DNA from: Ptychodera flava
Lineage: Eukaryota; Hemichordata; Enteropneusta; Ptychoderidae
NCBI RefSeq assembly: GCF_041260155.1
Contig: NC_091931.1
Span: forward strand, 29,415,041 to 29,479,040
DNA length: 64,000 nt
Reading direction: 5' to 3'
The translations under genes were made by a program, and so were the position numbers. Shown piece by piece: positions 12,868-27,226 of this stretch. The notes under the pieces were generated by a model. It saw only the letters and a program-made list of their open reading frames with translations, had not been told where the DNA came from and made no database searches. The stretch's first letter is position 1; every line of letters begins with the position of its first letter.

Positions 12868-14769
12868 ATGGCTGACAGTAACATTGCACCGTGTGAAAGT
12901 AAAAATTGTGTGTTAAGTATTGTTACCAGCGTAATTATCACAGCTCTTGTGTCAGTGATTTTCTTCGTGCTCTTTTTTATCCATTACTTGAGACGCCATC
13001 AATCAGAAACTTTGTGGAAAGAAAATGAAGAAGAGGGAAGTGTCTCTAAGACGACCCCAAATGCTCATAGTCAAGTGACTGAATCCAGCAGATCACGGCC
13101 TATTCGACGCGGCCGTGACAATGGCGCGTTCCGGGTGGATGACGTCTCTGATGGGGCAGGGACGATCTCAATAGATGTAAAAGGTCATAACCACAACAAG
13201 AGGCTGTCTGGTTACGTTAATTTGGACGATATCAAACGTGAAATTGTGGGGCTCGAGAACCTTAGGAAAGAAGAGCAGTACAATAAACAGTACGGCATAC
13301 GGAATAAAGCAGGCAACAGTGGAATTCCATCGACTACGACATTGCCAGAAAACACGGACGATCCGAAGGTCGGCGCGAATGACGATGGTCATGAAGCAGC
13401 CCCCAGCGTAGATCATGCTGACCGTGCGATCACTGCGCACGGCCGGGTGGATACTCGAGTTAATAGCGCTTCAAAAGTGAGAGAGCTGAATAAGTTTGGG
13501 ACGACAAACTCGGACAGTTCGAGTCGCAGGCATTTCTCAACGTCGCAATCAGATGCCCCAATGGATCAAGGAGCCAGGTTAGGGAATCAACAAATGCAGT
13601 CCGTGCAGACTTCTGTCGTGTCACTGGATTGGCCAGACGAGGATTACCTTGAATTACAAATTGATCAAGAACCTGGAGAGTACATGAAGTTGGACCGCAA
13701 TTCCATGAAAATCGAAGATGAAGCGTCATGTCCACAGTCAAGCGTCAAATTTAAGCGCCAGAGACTTCTCAGCGCGAAAAACTCACATGGAATTGTCATT
13801 CAAGAGACCGAGATAAAGAGCTCCATCGCGGATCAAACATCCAATCAAGCACCCGTGGACATCAACACACGCCGCAGAGACCCAGTTGGCAACTTGACAT
13901 CGGGAGATACGCCAGTTCTTGCAAGGGAAGAACGAGAAAGTCAAACAGTTCCAAAAAGTCGAAGCACCTCAACCAAAAAAACTGTCACAGAAAATACAGA
14001 CTTGAAACAAAAAAGTATTGTGGAGATAATTGGTATGTATGAAGGCTCTGGTCATGATTCAAATCACAGTAAGAACAAAACAGAGAACGATGTCACTCCG
14101 GAGTGGAAACCACCATCGCAAAGTGGGCGCCATTCCAGAGGGGATGCGCCGGTCTTCAACACTGCAGAAAGCCAATCTTCTCTTGAATCTGACGCTCAGA
14201 GCAAAGTTTCTGCTTCAAAAATGGGGTCACACGAAATCGCGAACCAGACCACTTCAACGGAGACTGGCCATGGTGTAAAAGCGCCAGAATTTGGAGTTAC
14301 CCAACAGGAAAGCAGGGAAGTTACAAATTTTGAAAGCAAATCGCCTGAAGACCAGCCACTTCAAGGTCAACAGAAGATAAAAGACACGGTCCATGATGAT
14401 AATGAATCGCTCAACGATAAGCAAAGCCAGGCGAAAGAGCAATCGCGTCGGAGAAACTTGAAAGGAACAGTAGACACGGATTTAAAGGCCGTGAACGTCG
14501 CAGCTTTAATAGGTGATTTCGCTAATAAGTCCGACGACAATCACCATGGTGATCACGGATTGGACCACTCAAAAGACGTCAGCACTGTGACCAATCAGGA
14601 GGCTGTGACGTCACACCAAAAGTCGCGTTCCATGAGTAGAATCGAATCAATGAACACCACTTATGCGAGCAACCTGCAGAAGGGTAAATATTCAAGACCT
14701 AGAAGCATAATAATCATAGACAAAGACAAGCTAACTCAAAAAACAGGATCTCAGTATGAAGTGCCTTAG
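12868..14769 (+). CDS. Gene 2: membrane protein with very short ectodomain and long ITAM-bearing tail
   Basis: 633 codons from the first ATG. Residues 1-14 (acidic, Cys9 and Cys14) precede a 27-residue hydrophobic segment (15-41) ended by HYLRRH, which predicts N-out, C-in topology. The remaining 590 residues are polar and disordered. DEDYLEL at Tyr260 and EYMKL at Tyr272 form YxxL-x8-YxxL, a complete ITAM. A short IVEIIGMYEGSG lies near 14017-14052, VNVAALIGDF at 14491-14520, and the C-terminus has YSRPRSIIIIDK then YEVP. The last two features match genes 1 and 3. No LRR coding is found in the 10 kb upstream. It is therefore either a stand-alone signalling adaptor of CD3zeta-like layout or a 3' exon spliced to a distant ectodomain. 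Signalling role is inferred from motifs only. Confidence 0.85.
   Translation: MADSNIAPCESKNCVLSIVTSVIITALVSVIFFVLFFIHYLRRHQSETLWKENEEEGSVSKTTPNAHSQVTESSRSRPIRRGRDNGAFRVDDVSDGAGTISIDVKGHNHNKRLSGYVNLDDIKREIVGLENLRKEEQYNKQYGIRNKAGNSGIPSTTTLPENTDDPKVGANDDGHEAAPSVDHADRAITAHGRVDTRVNSASKVRELNKFGTTNSDSSSRRHFSTSQSDAPMDQGARLGNQQMQSVQTSVVSLDWPDEDYLELQIDQEPGEYMKLDRNSMKIEDEASCPQSSVKFKRQRLLSAKNSHGIVIQETEIKSSIADQTSNQAPVDINTRRRDPVGNLTSGDTPVLAREERESQTVPKSRSTSTKKTVTENTDLKQKSIVEIIGMYEGSGHDSNHSKNKTENDVTPEWKPPSQSGRHSRGDAPVFNTAESQSSLESDAQSKVSASKMGSHEIANQTTSTETGHGVKAPEFGVTQQESREVTNFESKSPEDQPLQGQQKIKDTVHDDNESLNDKQSQAKEQSRRRNLKGTVDTDLKAVNVAALIGDFANKSDDNHHGDHGLDHSKDVSTVTNQEAVTSHQKSRSMSRIESMNTTYASNLQKGKYSRPRSIIIIDKDKLTQKTGSQYEVP
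13645..13692 (+). other. ITAM-like motif in gene 2 tail
   Basis: YLELQIDQEPGEYMKL: two YxxL elements eight residues apart, with Asp at -3 of the first tyrosine. It is followed by DRNS, matching NRSS after the gene 1 motif. The hemITAM of gene 4 (YTSLETDIKPGE) aligns with the first half including the PGE. Confidence 0.8.
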
Positions 14770-17700
14770 AGAATGGTCCGCTTAATTTGAATAGTCAAAT
14801 ATTCGGAAAACTCTGGGAAACAGAAAATGCCACTGCAAATTTTGCATGTTTTCTGCATCTTAAAAAAACCTTAAGACGATTTGAAAGTATAACAGTAATA
14901 AGCAGATCCTTCAACTTTGGGAAACACCCCAATTCTTGGGACGCCAGACAATATTCAAAGTCTCAGTCTGTAGGGGTGAAGAAAACATCTGAGGCCACAA
15001 TACTGGATAATCCGATACATTATCAGTAGAAATTGGGAATGACTTCGCAAAATTCTAGTATAGTCTTATATCATACCAATATGTTGAAACTCGATCCGAT
15101 TGGCCGATACTTGAAAAAACAGTCAGTGCTATATTCGTAATATTGTATAATTGGAACAGGCACGAGCTCTCAGCTGAAAAAAATTGCCTTTTTGACGTTT
15201 AACGTCAGAATTCCATTTTAATATTATGATGCAATAGCATTAAACCACTTCTGCAACAGGTATACCACTCTGTTTTGACCAGTTCACTCCATACATGCAC
15301 TCGCTATCGCCCCTGCACATATATCTGGTCAAAATCTTGTGTTATAACCGTCGCTGGGTGTGGTTTATTGCTTAAAATGCATCATTCTGAGGCTGTTCGC
15401 ACGCTTTTAGCTGGAGCAACACAAACATTTTCAGGTAGAGAAAAAGTCCGGTCACAGAGTTGATCGAATTGGACGACCCCTTATATAAATCCTATATCAT
15501 CTAGTTACCTCCTCGACAATGTGTTTTAATATTTCGGTAAACGAAGAAATGGGAATACGATTTCATATAACATGACCTACGATACGTGAAATATGCCGGT
15601 ATGGTTATTCCAACCTATGAGCAACGTCAAATAAAATGGGGGAAATTATGAAAATATGAAAAACAAATTGCATTCGTAGAATCGACGAACCAGCAAATTG
15701 TTCCATATCTCTGCAACAGTGTAAGGAATTGCAATGAAATGAAGACGCATCGTTACACCGGACTTCCAGAGCATATGTCAAATTAGGTAAAATGAAAATT
15801 TAACATATTAATATAATCGTAATATTTCTAGTTACATAACGTCTTAATTTAAAAGTATTCCAACTTTTTTTTGCTCTTATTTAGTCACGCACACGAAGTG
15901 TGCTTTCCATATAAAATGTTCATCAATTATCACTCCGATAAATGATGCGTGTCATGCGGGTCTCATGGATTATACTGTTTCTTACTGATAGAACACCTTT
16001 GGCAAATAACAATTTTCGATTGCAGTGGAAAATTACATATCTTGTTTTCGAATTATATTTATCAGCAATATACGCATCACACTAACGTGCAACATCCCTA
16101 AAAATAATTGGATTAATTCGGTAAATCATTATTTAGATAAGGAACAAAGTATAATTACCAAGCCCTGTCCGACACCACAGAGCAACTATACTTTTTCAAA
16201 CGTTCCTAAATCTGCAAATAAATATTTTATTTTTATTTTTCGGATAATGTGTAAACCAGGGAAGCGGGTTTTCCCTTACAGCATAGTGTAGGAGTTTGAT
16301 ATGAGTATGTTATGATCTATGGTATCAAATGTCTTTGTAAAGTCATAAAAATTCCAGTGGCTGAATTTCATTTCGCTGAATGAAATTGTTAACCATGACT
16401 TTTATGATTAACTTTGAACTTATCGGTTGACATTTTCATTTTCATTCGAAAATAAATCCTAAAATATGGCAATGAACCTGGTAAGTGGTCAGAAATATCC
16501 CCTATAACTGTATCCATGCAAATGGAACGTTTGTATAAATGTGGCCAATAACCGTTTGAGTGGCACCAGTAATTCTTGTTCAAGTAGAAATAATTTGTTA
16601 TAAATTTAAACAGTGCATCGTATTGTAAAATTAATTCCGCCCTCCGCATTTGTCACATTTCAGGTGATCAATATTGAAATATACAAGAAGAATACAATAT
16701 TTTTATCTAGTTTTACGATAAACGTTTGGTTTCTGTCGACAACCTCTGACAATACTGACTCGGAGTGGTCAACATTGTATGACAGATCGTTATACATGTA
16801 GTAGACAGATTTGTGGATGCAAGCAGCAGCGGCACCCCCTCCCTTTCCGGTTGCGCGACATTGAGACCCCAGAGTTGTAATAGTCTTGACTGAACAAATA
16901 ACTGTTGTCAATTTTCCAAGTTTCTGTGATTCCTATGATTTGAAATTTAGTTTATAACACCTCTTCATACAGTAAATGGAAGTCATCAACATTTCTGTTC
17001 GAGGAGCTCACATTTACATGTATGAGAAACAGTAAATATGTAGGTCTCTCAACCAAACCATAGGGGTAATAGCACAGCTAGCACACTGACACAAAATTAA
17101 TTCTAGGTATAAAAAGGCAAATTCATGAAAAAGCAGACAAATCACATCTCGAAATTCGCACTGTCAGAAATTTAAACAATATTCATGATATTGGTTTCGT
17201 TGTACGTGACAGTGGATTTGACTCTCCATAAAAAACATATTTCTTAGAGCCTTTCACTTTTCATTTACCTGTCTCAGTAGATTATGTTTGTATCGAATGT
17301 TGTTTTCACTTATGTAGATGTTGTTCTAGACAGTTAATCCCATCATGTCTGTTGTAGCGTTCTTGACTTTTTCTCTCTCTCAGTGTATATCTTGTGTCAA
17401 TTTTTTCTGTTGGTGAACCTAGTGATGATTGGCCGCGGTCTCGGCCTAGTAGCGGCATGTCATTCATTCGTGTGATACTTGTGTACATCTTCAGTGGTTA
17501 TGCTCACATCGACTTTGCTCAGACTCCATAAGATTTTACATCTTTATCTCATGCAAGTGTTCACATACGTGAGCTATTATCGTGCTGATGTCTGTCTGTC
17601 TATGTGTGTGAGTCTGTCTTCGTCTGTCTATCTATCAAGAACCGCCGTCAGATTCTAATCGAAATTGGTATGTTATTTTCTATTTTAGTGGCAAAAAAAG

Positions 17701-18940
17701 ATTAATTTTTTTGGTAGATGCGGCTTGTATGGTTTACGCGAATCTCAGAAAACTTGAAAGTTTTCATGTTTATTCGATATTGACTGAGTCTGACTCGCAA
17801 TCAATCTTAAGAAGACAATGTACTTGTCCCTTCAAAGCACATGGCCACAATGCAAACAGATCACAACCTGGTATTTTCAAGGCGCGTTAAAGGGCTGTGG
17901 TCGTCCTGTATACGCAAGAGGAAGTTTCTTGCTTACAAACAACAGTTTTTGAACAATATTTTATTGAAGTAAGTATACTTCAAGTAGCCGTAAATACATG
18001 TCGCAGCGTTTAACATGGAACGAACCCATTTATGGTGACGTTCAATACTCTACCACGCTTCGCAGTTGCCTGAGGCCCACCTATATGCGAGTTTTGAGGA
18101 AATAAATATCGGATTCTCAAAACTCATAAAAAAGTAACGCCGGGGTTCCCTTTTTTAAAGCTGCTTCAGGGCGGGGTTTGAAACGCAGTATTTCATCCTG
18201 GGATGCTGTCTTAACCTTCAAGAGCCTTTTTTAGTACTGCAAGGTCAAAATGGAGAAGAAGAAAAGTAATATATGGCGCTTAACATGCCGAGGCTTCTTT
18301 TAACTTACGTTATTAGATAAACGGCTATAAAGGTACTAAATTGAAAAACCGAGACTGTTTTCAATAATGATGTCATCATGTAAACTTTGTTTCCAAAAGT
18401 TATCAACTTCTCCAGACTCTTATGGAGGGTAGGCTCGTAAGGATACCAGACTACACTTATGTATTGCGTCGAAAACAATTTCATTACTCTAACTGCATTG
18501 ACGTAGTTGTACTGTCTTGTGACGTTATCTCTTCCTCTCCTAGATTTTATAAAAATTAGTGCTTATATATCTATCTGACTTTTCCCAAATTTCTATAAAA
18601 GGACGTCTGTTTTTAGACAAGTCTCCTAAAGGGGTATTTTGAAACTTTAGAATAGAGCATGGATACCCAGCCGTTTTGGGAGTGCCACGACCAATTTGTA
18701 AACTGATTGGTAAACTGTCAAAAATGAATTTGAACACATATACTGGTCTAAATACTTGAACTCATTCATACTTATATAACCTACGTACTTATATACATGC
18801 TTTTAAGCATAATGATACATCATGCAAATGAATTACCTCACATACAGTTAAAGCATCAAACCACCCCTTAACACAACAGTTGTGCGAACATACAGTCTCT
18901 AAAGATGGATTCCATATATTAATCTTAATGCACAAGGTCT
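14770..18940. other. Gene-free stretch after gene 2
   Basis: AATAAA at 15630-15635 could end the gene 2 transcript about 860 bases after its stop. Bases 14984-15030 resemble 44085-44133 (both contain CTGAGGCCACAATAC and ACATTATCAGTA). A degenerate TCTGTCTGTC tract lies at 17588-17632. Otherwise no gene or repeat recognised. Confidence 0.5.
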
Positions 18941-19880
18941 AATGGAAGGGGTTCACATTTTACAATTGATAATTTGAAGCGGGCGTCATATTTTTAGAAA
19001 ACACGATTTATGGATAAGGTTTTGAATTTCAGGTGCGACTTACATACATTTCACCGACCACCCCCCCCCCCCCCCACATCCTCCCCGTAAAATATAAAGA
19101 TTCCCTTTTGTGGTTCACACGGGGATTTACTTTGCACCAAGTCGGCCAAAACGTTGCGGTACGTGTGCCCAAAGATTTGGATTTCAAAAGCTTTTGTACA
19201 TGCTGTTGTTGACTTGGGAGTCGAGTACGCTTGCAGAACAGGCAGGAATTCGCCAACGTCTGACGCAACACAAAATCATGGCTTTAACTTATAACTGAAG
19301 GTAAATACATTAACAGTGATATGTCCGCATATACTTTCTCGTAACTAAGGAGATTATGGTGTTAACATCTGATTTAATAGCCGTAGACGTTAGAAGGGAT
19401 AACTTATTGCAAAAGGGCTCTATGAAAGGGGTTCACATTTTACAATTGATGAATTTGAAGCGGGTGTCATGTTTTTAGAAAACACGATTTATGGACAAGT
19501 TTTTGAATTTCAGCTGCGGCTTACATACAATTCATCGACCCCCCCCCCCCCGTTAAAAATAAAGGATCCCTTTTGTAGTTCACATGGGGATTTACTTTGC
19601 ACCAAGTCGGCCAAAACGTTGCGGTAAATGTGCCGAAAGATTTGAATTTCAAAAGTTTTTGTACATGCTGTTGTTGACGTGGGAGTAGAGTATGCTTGCA
19701 GAACAGGCAGGAATTCGCCAACGTCTGACGCAACACAATATCGTGGCTTTAACTTTATACCTGGAGGTAAATACACTAACAGTGATATGTCCGCATATAC
19801 TTTCTCGTAACTAAGGAGATTATTGTGTTAACATCTGATTTATTAGCCGTAGACGTTAGAAGGGATAACTTATTTCAATC
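18941..19880. repeat. 480-bp tandem duplication with poly-C
   Basis: 18941-19420 and 19421-19876 are two direct copies offset by 480 bases. Each starts at GGGGTTCACATTTTACAATT, contains a poly-C run (19062-19077 and 19540-19551) and ends at CGTAGACGTTAGAAGGGATA. Small indels separate them. No coding recognised. Confidence 0.85.
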
Positions 19881-21046
19881 GTCTCTCAGGCTCGTTATAT
19901 ACCAAGAAGAGATTTGATAGAGCGAAGTGTCGATTCGGACAGTAACAAAACAAACTTTCACTTAACCTATTTTCTATTTCCGCGTTCTTTCTATTGTATA
20001 ACATGAATATCCCACTGCCATTGTATAGACCAGGGGAAAATGAAGAAGTTGAGGAGGGCAGCTAACAGATTGTAGGAAGAGCGTAGTGCCGTAGGCAAAG
20101 AACATATAGAAACGTCACACCGCTATTAGCTTGGGAAATCACCCTCCCGCTGGTGACTGTTGTGGTCAGCTTGCCGCAAGGGCTCGTCAATGTATCTGGT
20201 GACCCCACTAACGACACCTGAAAAACCCGAGGACTCTGTAACAATATTAGCTGGTAAATTGGAAGCGACGAGATTGTGTTGTGGTATGGGAATGGAACGA
20301 CAAGCCACTGCTTCAGACGGTGAGTTACATGTAACCATGGAAGAGTAAACGAGGTTATTTATAATGTTCGTAAATATCTCTGTCATTGCGCTACTCATGT
20401 CACTGCAGACAGGGTTATGGGACTGTGCTACATGCAAATGACACTGGAGGCAGGACAAACACGAAAGAACAAATACATAAGATATTATTTGCGAGTTTTC
20501 AAATTCAGCAACGTTTACTTGTATTTGTGCTTTGGCTACTCGAGGGCCCGATACCGCGAGTTCATCGGCGGACGGGAACATTCAACGGGAAACATTTGCC
20601 CTTCCCCTTATCTTGAAGTACATTCACGTAGCGAGGCTTTTGAAAACTGTGCAAAGGTCTCGCCCAGAAAACTTTGGTGAAATTCCAACAACAATAACTG
20701 AAAAAAACCAATTGCGTCTTGTTGAAAGTAACAATATAGCCTATAGGCCACACTCACAGGAGTCAGCTTCCTTGCCACAGTTGACTGCTCTCGAGTTAAC
20801 GTTCGATCTTCAAAGTTCGCACTCTAAGTGGGTACTCAGAGGATTTGCCGTGTATCGAAAGAATGTGTCTTGCAGTGAAATGACTTGCGTAATGAAAGTG
20901 ACAGTCGTAGCTTTAAAGTCAATTTTGAAATTTAGAATGACGACAGCAACTCAAGAGGAAAACTTCTTTGTAAATAAAATGATATTCTTTAGCCGTATAC
21001 TTCAGCTATTGTACACCGACAGATGAAAGACCTGGTAGCTAAACAC
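19881..21046. other. Gene-free stretch; possible decayed Ig-like scrap
   Basis: No firm gene. Bases 20120-20320 read in pieces like an immunoglobulin-type stretch (PEDSVTILAGKLEAT, NISW, VLWYGNGT) and are followed by a donor-like GGTGAGTT at 20319-20326, but stops interrupt it and cysteine spacing is poor. Confidence 0.3.
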
Positions 21047-21048
21047 AC

Positions 21049-23063
<2,015 letters not shown>

Positions 23064-23134
23064 AAACCTGACAGCCTTTATTAATTACACCTTTCTGTTC
23101 ACGCGTGGCTATCATCAACCCCTTTTGGACGAAG

Positions 23135-24574
23135 ATGACGACGACTTTGGCGCCTAGTGTTAAACTCAACACTCCGACTGTTTCGGACGGTCCAGGAACG
23201 ACAGGAACAGCGTGTCCGGTAGTAACGGTACCCTGCGATTGTAAAGTAGGGGCTGCTGTTGCGGCCACATTTTTCGTGACACTTCTGATCACAGTGCTCG
23301 TTTGCATCCTCGTGTTTTACCTGTACCTAAAACGACATCGGCGGGACGAGAAAGGAGCTAGCTGGTACCCTGGTGACGAAAGCGGACTAAACGAAAGCGA
23401 CACGGAAAGCAAGGGCGGTATCGTAAGTCCTGTCTTCGTTGGCGACGTCACTGATTCGAAAGCGGCGCCAGTCAGTTCAGCCTCGAAAGGGAACACCGAT
23501 CAAACAAAGGCAGCAGACAACGCCGGCGAAGATGGCGCACCTACTGGAAGTAAGGTTCTCAGGATGAAAGAAGCAACCCAAAGCGCAGTTACCAAGATCA
23601 AGGCAAGATTTGAGAAAAAACCTCGATCAGACGGGAACACAACAGAGGATAAAGGCCAATCGGAAAAAAGAACAAATATAGGCGACAACAACAATGGGAA
23701 GAAACAGGTTGATGAGAGTAACCTTGACAATGATATTGACAGCGGTTTGTATGAGCAGCCTGTCCCTATGAATGAACCACAGGCTAAAACGACTGCGAGC
23801 AAGACTCGAAAAGCTGAACGAGACAGTCTCACTGTTTCTACGGAAAAGATTGTGAAAGAAAAGGAGGGAAAAGCCAAGAAATCTAAAGGGCAAAAGAAAG
23901 CAACTGACAAGAGCGAGAAGAAAGAGGAGCCGGGCAAAGATAATGGTGTGGCGGAGGACGAACGAACGTACGAAAACATGGAATTCGGCGACGAAGCTGT
24001 GTTCCCTGAAGAAGAACAGCCTAGCTACGTGGTACCGGCTGAGCCGCCGGGAGGCGTTTACGACAAAATCGAAGAAAATCCGCACGAAGATGACGACAAT
24101 GAGTACATGGAAATGACAGCTGAGAATGAAGAACATGAGTATATGTACGCTGATGAAGATTTTAGAAAGTCGTTCGCTGCAGACGGCCAGCAAGACTACG
24201 ACGAAACTTACATTATTCCGGCGTCAACGGGGTCGCCAACCGACAAACGCCCGACGTCTTCGCTCGGATCGATCTCGGAAAACAAGGAAGACGATGGCGA
24301 ACAGCTGCGAAATGTCAGTGTGGCGGCAAGGATCGGCGGTTTCGAGAAAAAGGACGGCAAGACCGACGGCTACGTGAATGTGAGATCTAGCACGCTTCCC
24401 GCTCAATCCCTTTCAAGTTCTCGGGCTCCTCAGCAGTCGACCAACACTACAGCGCGCCCGAAAAGCGTGGATGCTGGTGCTCCAAAATTGTCTTCTACGT
24501 CAGCCAAAAGCGGCCAAGTACTTGTTGGCTCCGGACCTGGAAACAAAAAGATTGTAATTGTAAATAAAGAGTGA
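23135..24574 (+). CDS. Gene 3: membrane protein with short Ser/Thr stalk and YxxM/YxN-rich tail
   Basis: 479 codons from ATG 23135; an in-frame GTG lies 30 bases upstream but ATG is preferred. Residues 1-26 are a Thr/Ser/Pro stalk, Cys27, Cys34 and Cys36 precede a hydrophobic segment (38-65) closed by KRHRR. The tail has a lysine-rich block (about 23860-23930), then LYEQP, YENM (Tyr279, both a Grb2 YxN and a PI3-kinase YxxM pattern), YVVP, YDKI, YMEM at Tyr324 with YMYA at Tyr336 in ITAM spacing, and YDETYIIP. VSVAARIGGFEKK (24314-24352) and the C-terminal KKIVIVNKE match genes 1 and 2. 'AATFF' in the membrane segment resembles 'VATFF' in gene 4. No signal peptide and no LRR exon nearby, so either an N-out anchored adaptor-like protein or a downstream exon. 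The 5' UTR intron ending at 23063 is inference. Confidence 0.8.
   Translation: MTTTLAPSVKLNTPTVSDGPGTTGTACPVVTVPCDCKVGAAVAATFFVTLLITVLVCILVFYLYLKRHRRDEKGASWYPGDESGLNESDTESKGGIVSPVFVGDVTDSKAAPVSSASKGNTDQTKAADNAGEDGAPTGSKVLRMKEATQSAVTKIKARFEKKPRSDGNTTEDKGQSEKRTNIGDNNNGKKQVDESNLDNDIDSGLYEQPVPMNEPQAKTTASKTRKAERDSLTVSTEKIVKEKEGKAKKSKGQKKATDKSEKKEEPGKDNGVAEDERTYENMEFGDEAVFPEEEQPSYVVPAEPPGGVYDKIEENPHEDDDNEYMEMTAENEEHEYMYADEDFRKSFAADGQQDYDETYIIPASTGSPTDKRPTSSLGSISENKEDDGEQLRNVSVAARIGGFEKKDGKTDGYVNVRSSTLPAQSLSSSRAPQQSTNTTARPKSVDAGAPKLSSTSAKSGQVLVGSGPGNKKIVIVNKE
23969..24151 (+). other. Tyrosine motif cluster in gene 3 tail
   Basis: YENM, YVVP, YDKI, YMEM and YMYA in 61 residues, all in acidic context. 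YMEM-x8-YMYA has ITAM spacing but Met and Ala at the hydrophobic positions, so PI3-kinase type YxxM sites are the better reading. Confidence 0.6.
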
Positions 24575-26187
24575 AAACAGAACAAGCCGGCGGAAACGAG
24601 TCTTGCAATTTCTATGAAAATACACTGAAAAGGCTCAACGCAATAAGTTGTTAACTTGTTTAATTGTTACTAACGGTAACGATATTTACCAAGTATAGAA
24701 CTAATAACGATAATTTTCATCGATAATTTTCATTTTGAATATAACATCTTGGCTCTGAATCGTCGTCAAAGTGACATGAAAAAAAATTGTTGGCAAACAC
24801 GTGACAAAAAAACTTAAGAAAGCAGGCGGCGAACTGTACTCGGAATGAGTTCTCAAGTTACGACCCAATCAATATCAAAAACACATCATACATTCCATTT
24901 TAGAACTATATGGATGTCATACAGTGAACCACGCATAAAATCACTGTTTCTCCACGGAGTTACGGCGATGTCATGAAAAACGCATTTATAACAACTGCAC
25001 CTACGAATATTAAGCCTGGGGACTGCTATATTTCAGACTTCCCATACAGAGTCTTTCGAAGTCACATACAAATCACTTGTGGTTTTATATCATGTCAGGT
25101 GTCGCGACTTCACGAGACATGGCATCGCCCACTGCAACGCCATCCTTGGCTACTCAGAACCACACGCAGCACTGCACGGCGCCACACTAGTACTGCGTCC
25201 CACGCACCGGACCTCACTGCGTTACCACACGTCGGCACACCACAAATACCAAAGAACACCAGCTACTAGTCTCTAAATCGCATTTTGTATTTAATTTACC
25301 ACAATGACAATTTCTCTCAGGCTTACCACATCACATTACATCGCGCGATCTGTCAGAAAACGCATCGAATACGTGCACACTTACACGTTTAAGGGTCAAA
25401 TGTTGTATATTTTTTTGATGTTGTTGTCATGGTTTTTGTTCCGCCGCACTAGGGTATAAATTGCTCTTCTCCCTACAATGTAAGTTGAGTAAAGTATAGC
25501 CTATAGAGAACAGTTACTGCATAAGCTATTACCACTGTATAAACGCCACCTACAAATTTTACATATGGGATGAGACTGTGTTATTAATGATTTGCGGGTC
25601 ATTCGTCGTCTGTTATGTTCATTATTCATGATGTACCATTAAGTTGAGATGTTTGACTCGATAATGTTGAATTAATTGTATATCGAAAAAAGTCTTCTTT
25701 TCAGTCTTTTTTTTGTATATGTATAAGTGAAGAATTTTTTACATAAAACTCTAATATTGTGCATTTTCTTGCATTATGGAAGCTGGATTTTCGATAAAGG
25801 TGAGATAAGTGAAGTCTCGTAGTAACTAGTTTTACCAATATACAGGGATTGAAAATATCAATTCACATTTAAGTTTCTGTAATAATTGTACTGTGGAGTA
25901 TTCCATTCACTCTGTGTCCCTTTATGATTTCTTTCTTACTTTTCGAATGTAATGGAACGTTTGTTTTTGTTCTCAATATGGATGGGAAATTAATAATAAA
26001 CCCTTCAAATGATGTTGATACTGCGTTCTATATGATTTGTCCAAAAGTACAGACTTAGTTCAGCTTTAGAGTCGTGTATTTTAAGTCATTTCTCCTGTGT
26101 ATGTGATTGTTATGTGATATGAGAGGGGTGAATTTAGATACAGGGGAGTCATCCGGGGAGTAACAAGCTGAATAGCATGGCAGCACT
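24575..26187. other. Gene 3 3' flank
   Basis: AATAAA at 25995-26000 may be the gene 3 polyadenylation signal, giving a 3' UTR of about 1.4 kb. No other gene seen. Confidence 0.45.
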
Positions 26188-26336
26188 ACTTCGGGCAGTC
26201 TAGGGGTCCTCCTTCAATTGTCCATAATTTGCGCAAACTGAAGGCAATTTATTTGATATATATATATATACTTCGGGCAGTCTAGGGGTCCTCCTTCAAT
26301 TGTCCATAATTTGCGCAAACTGAAGGCAATTTATTT

Positions 26337-26382
<46 letters not shown>
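26188..26382. repeat. 82-bp tandem duplication ending in (TA)n
   Basis: ACTTCGGGCAGTCTAGGGGT starts at 26188 and again at 26270. Each unit ends in a TA run; the second run extends to 26382. Replication slippage through the TA tract is the simplest origin. Confidence 0.9.
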
Positions 26383-26385
<3 letters not shown>

Positions 26386-27000
26386 GTTGTTTCAAATTTC
26401 AAATGCCTGTTATTCGGACCAGGTCTACGTGGGCCAGATGAAATATTGTCAGCAAATTTGGATGTCTACACAAATCATACAATAAAACTAAACTAAGTTT
26501 CCTTTGAGAAAGATGCAGGTACTGATATACATGTCAAAGGTTTGAATATCTCGAGCAAAGGAACACTGCTGGAACTTGAGGTATATAACATTGTACGGTC
26601 ACGCCACGGCTAGATCGTGACACACGTGATGTAATCCCGGGATGTAATCTTTGTCAACCGACCAATTGTTCATTCATGCCATGATAACCCGCGTGTGCGT
26701 GTGACGTCATTTCGTGATATTATTCTCACGTGGCTCGCATATCGTTTTTTGATCAAATGAAGCGATCACAATCGACCAATTACACTTTATTTAACTTAAT
26801 GGGAACTGACAAACTCACATGGTATGATAAATATCCATGTTAAAGCTCTTCCAATTTTGGACTGACTAGCAAACAAAGGCGTTGGAATTACGATTGCTTG
26901 TGATCGCTAAATGTTAATGAGTAACCATCCGCGTATACCATAACGTATTAATTTGTGACATTCGAACTACCCAGCTCGACCTCCATACATATCGTATGTT

Positions 27001-27220
27001 TATCTCCTGTGTTCAGCATCTTTCAAGTTGACACCCACTTCGCGCCAGAAACCATCGGTGATCCCGATTCTCTGTGAAAGTACAGAGAGCTGGATTTGAC
27101 AGTACATATACCACGGGCGTCGGACAGTGTCTCTCGGTGACGAGACATAGGATTTGACCACACGAGGAGTGGCAGAGCGAGCCGTCAACCCAAAACTTCT
27201 CGGCGGTTTAATAAGAGCTG
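27001..27220 (+). other. Possible 5' UTR exon of gene 4
   Basis: A stretch richer in G+C than its surroundings ends in AGAGCTG followed by a perfect donor GTGAGT (27221-27226). With the acceptor at 29233-29235 it would form a 2.0-kb intron in the gene 4 leader. The upstream limit is arbitrary. Inference only. Confidence 0.3.
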
Positions 27221-27226
27221 GTGAGT

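Noticed and set aside
20126-20581. 151-codon minus-strand open frame, with an Ig-like look on the plus strand at 20120-20320
   Set aside because: No signal peptide or conserved cysteine pair in one frame, and plus-strand pieces are broken by stops. At best a decayed scrap.
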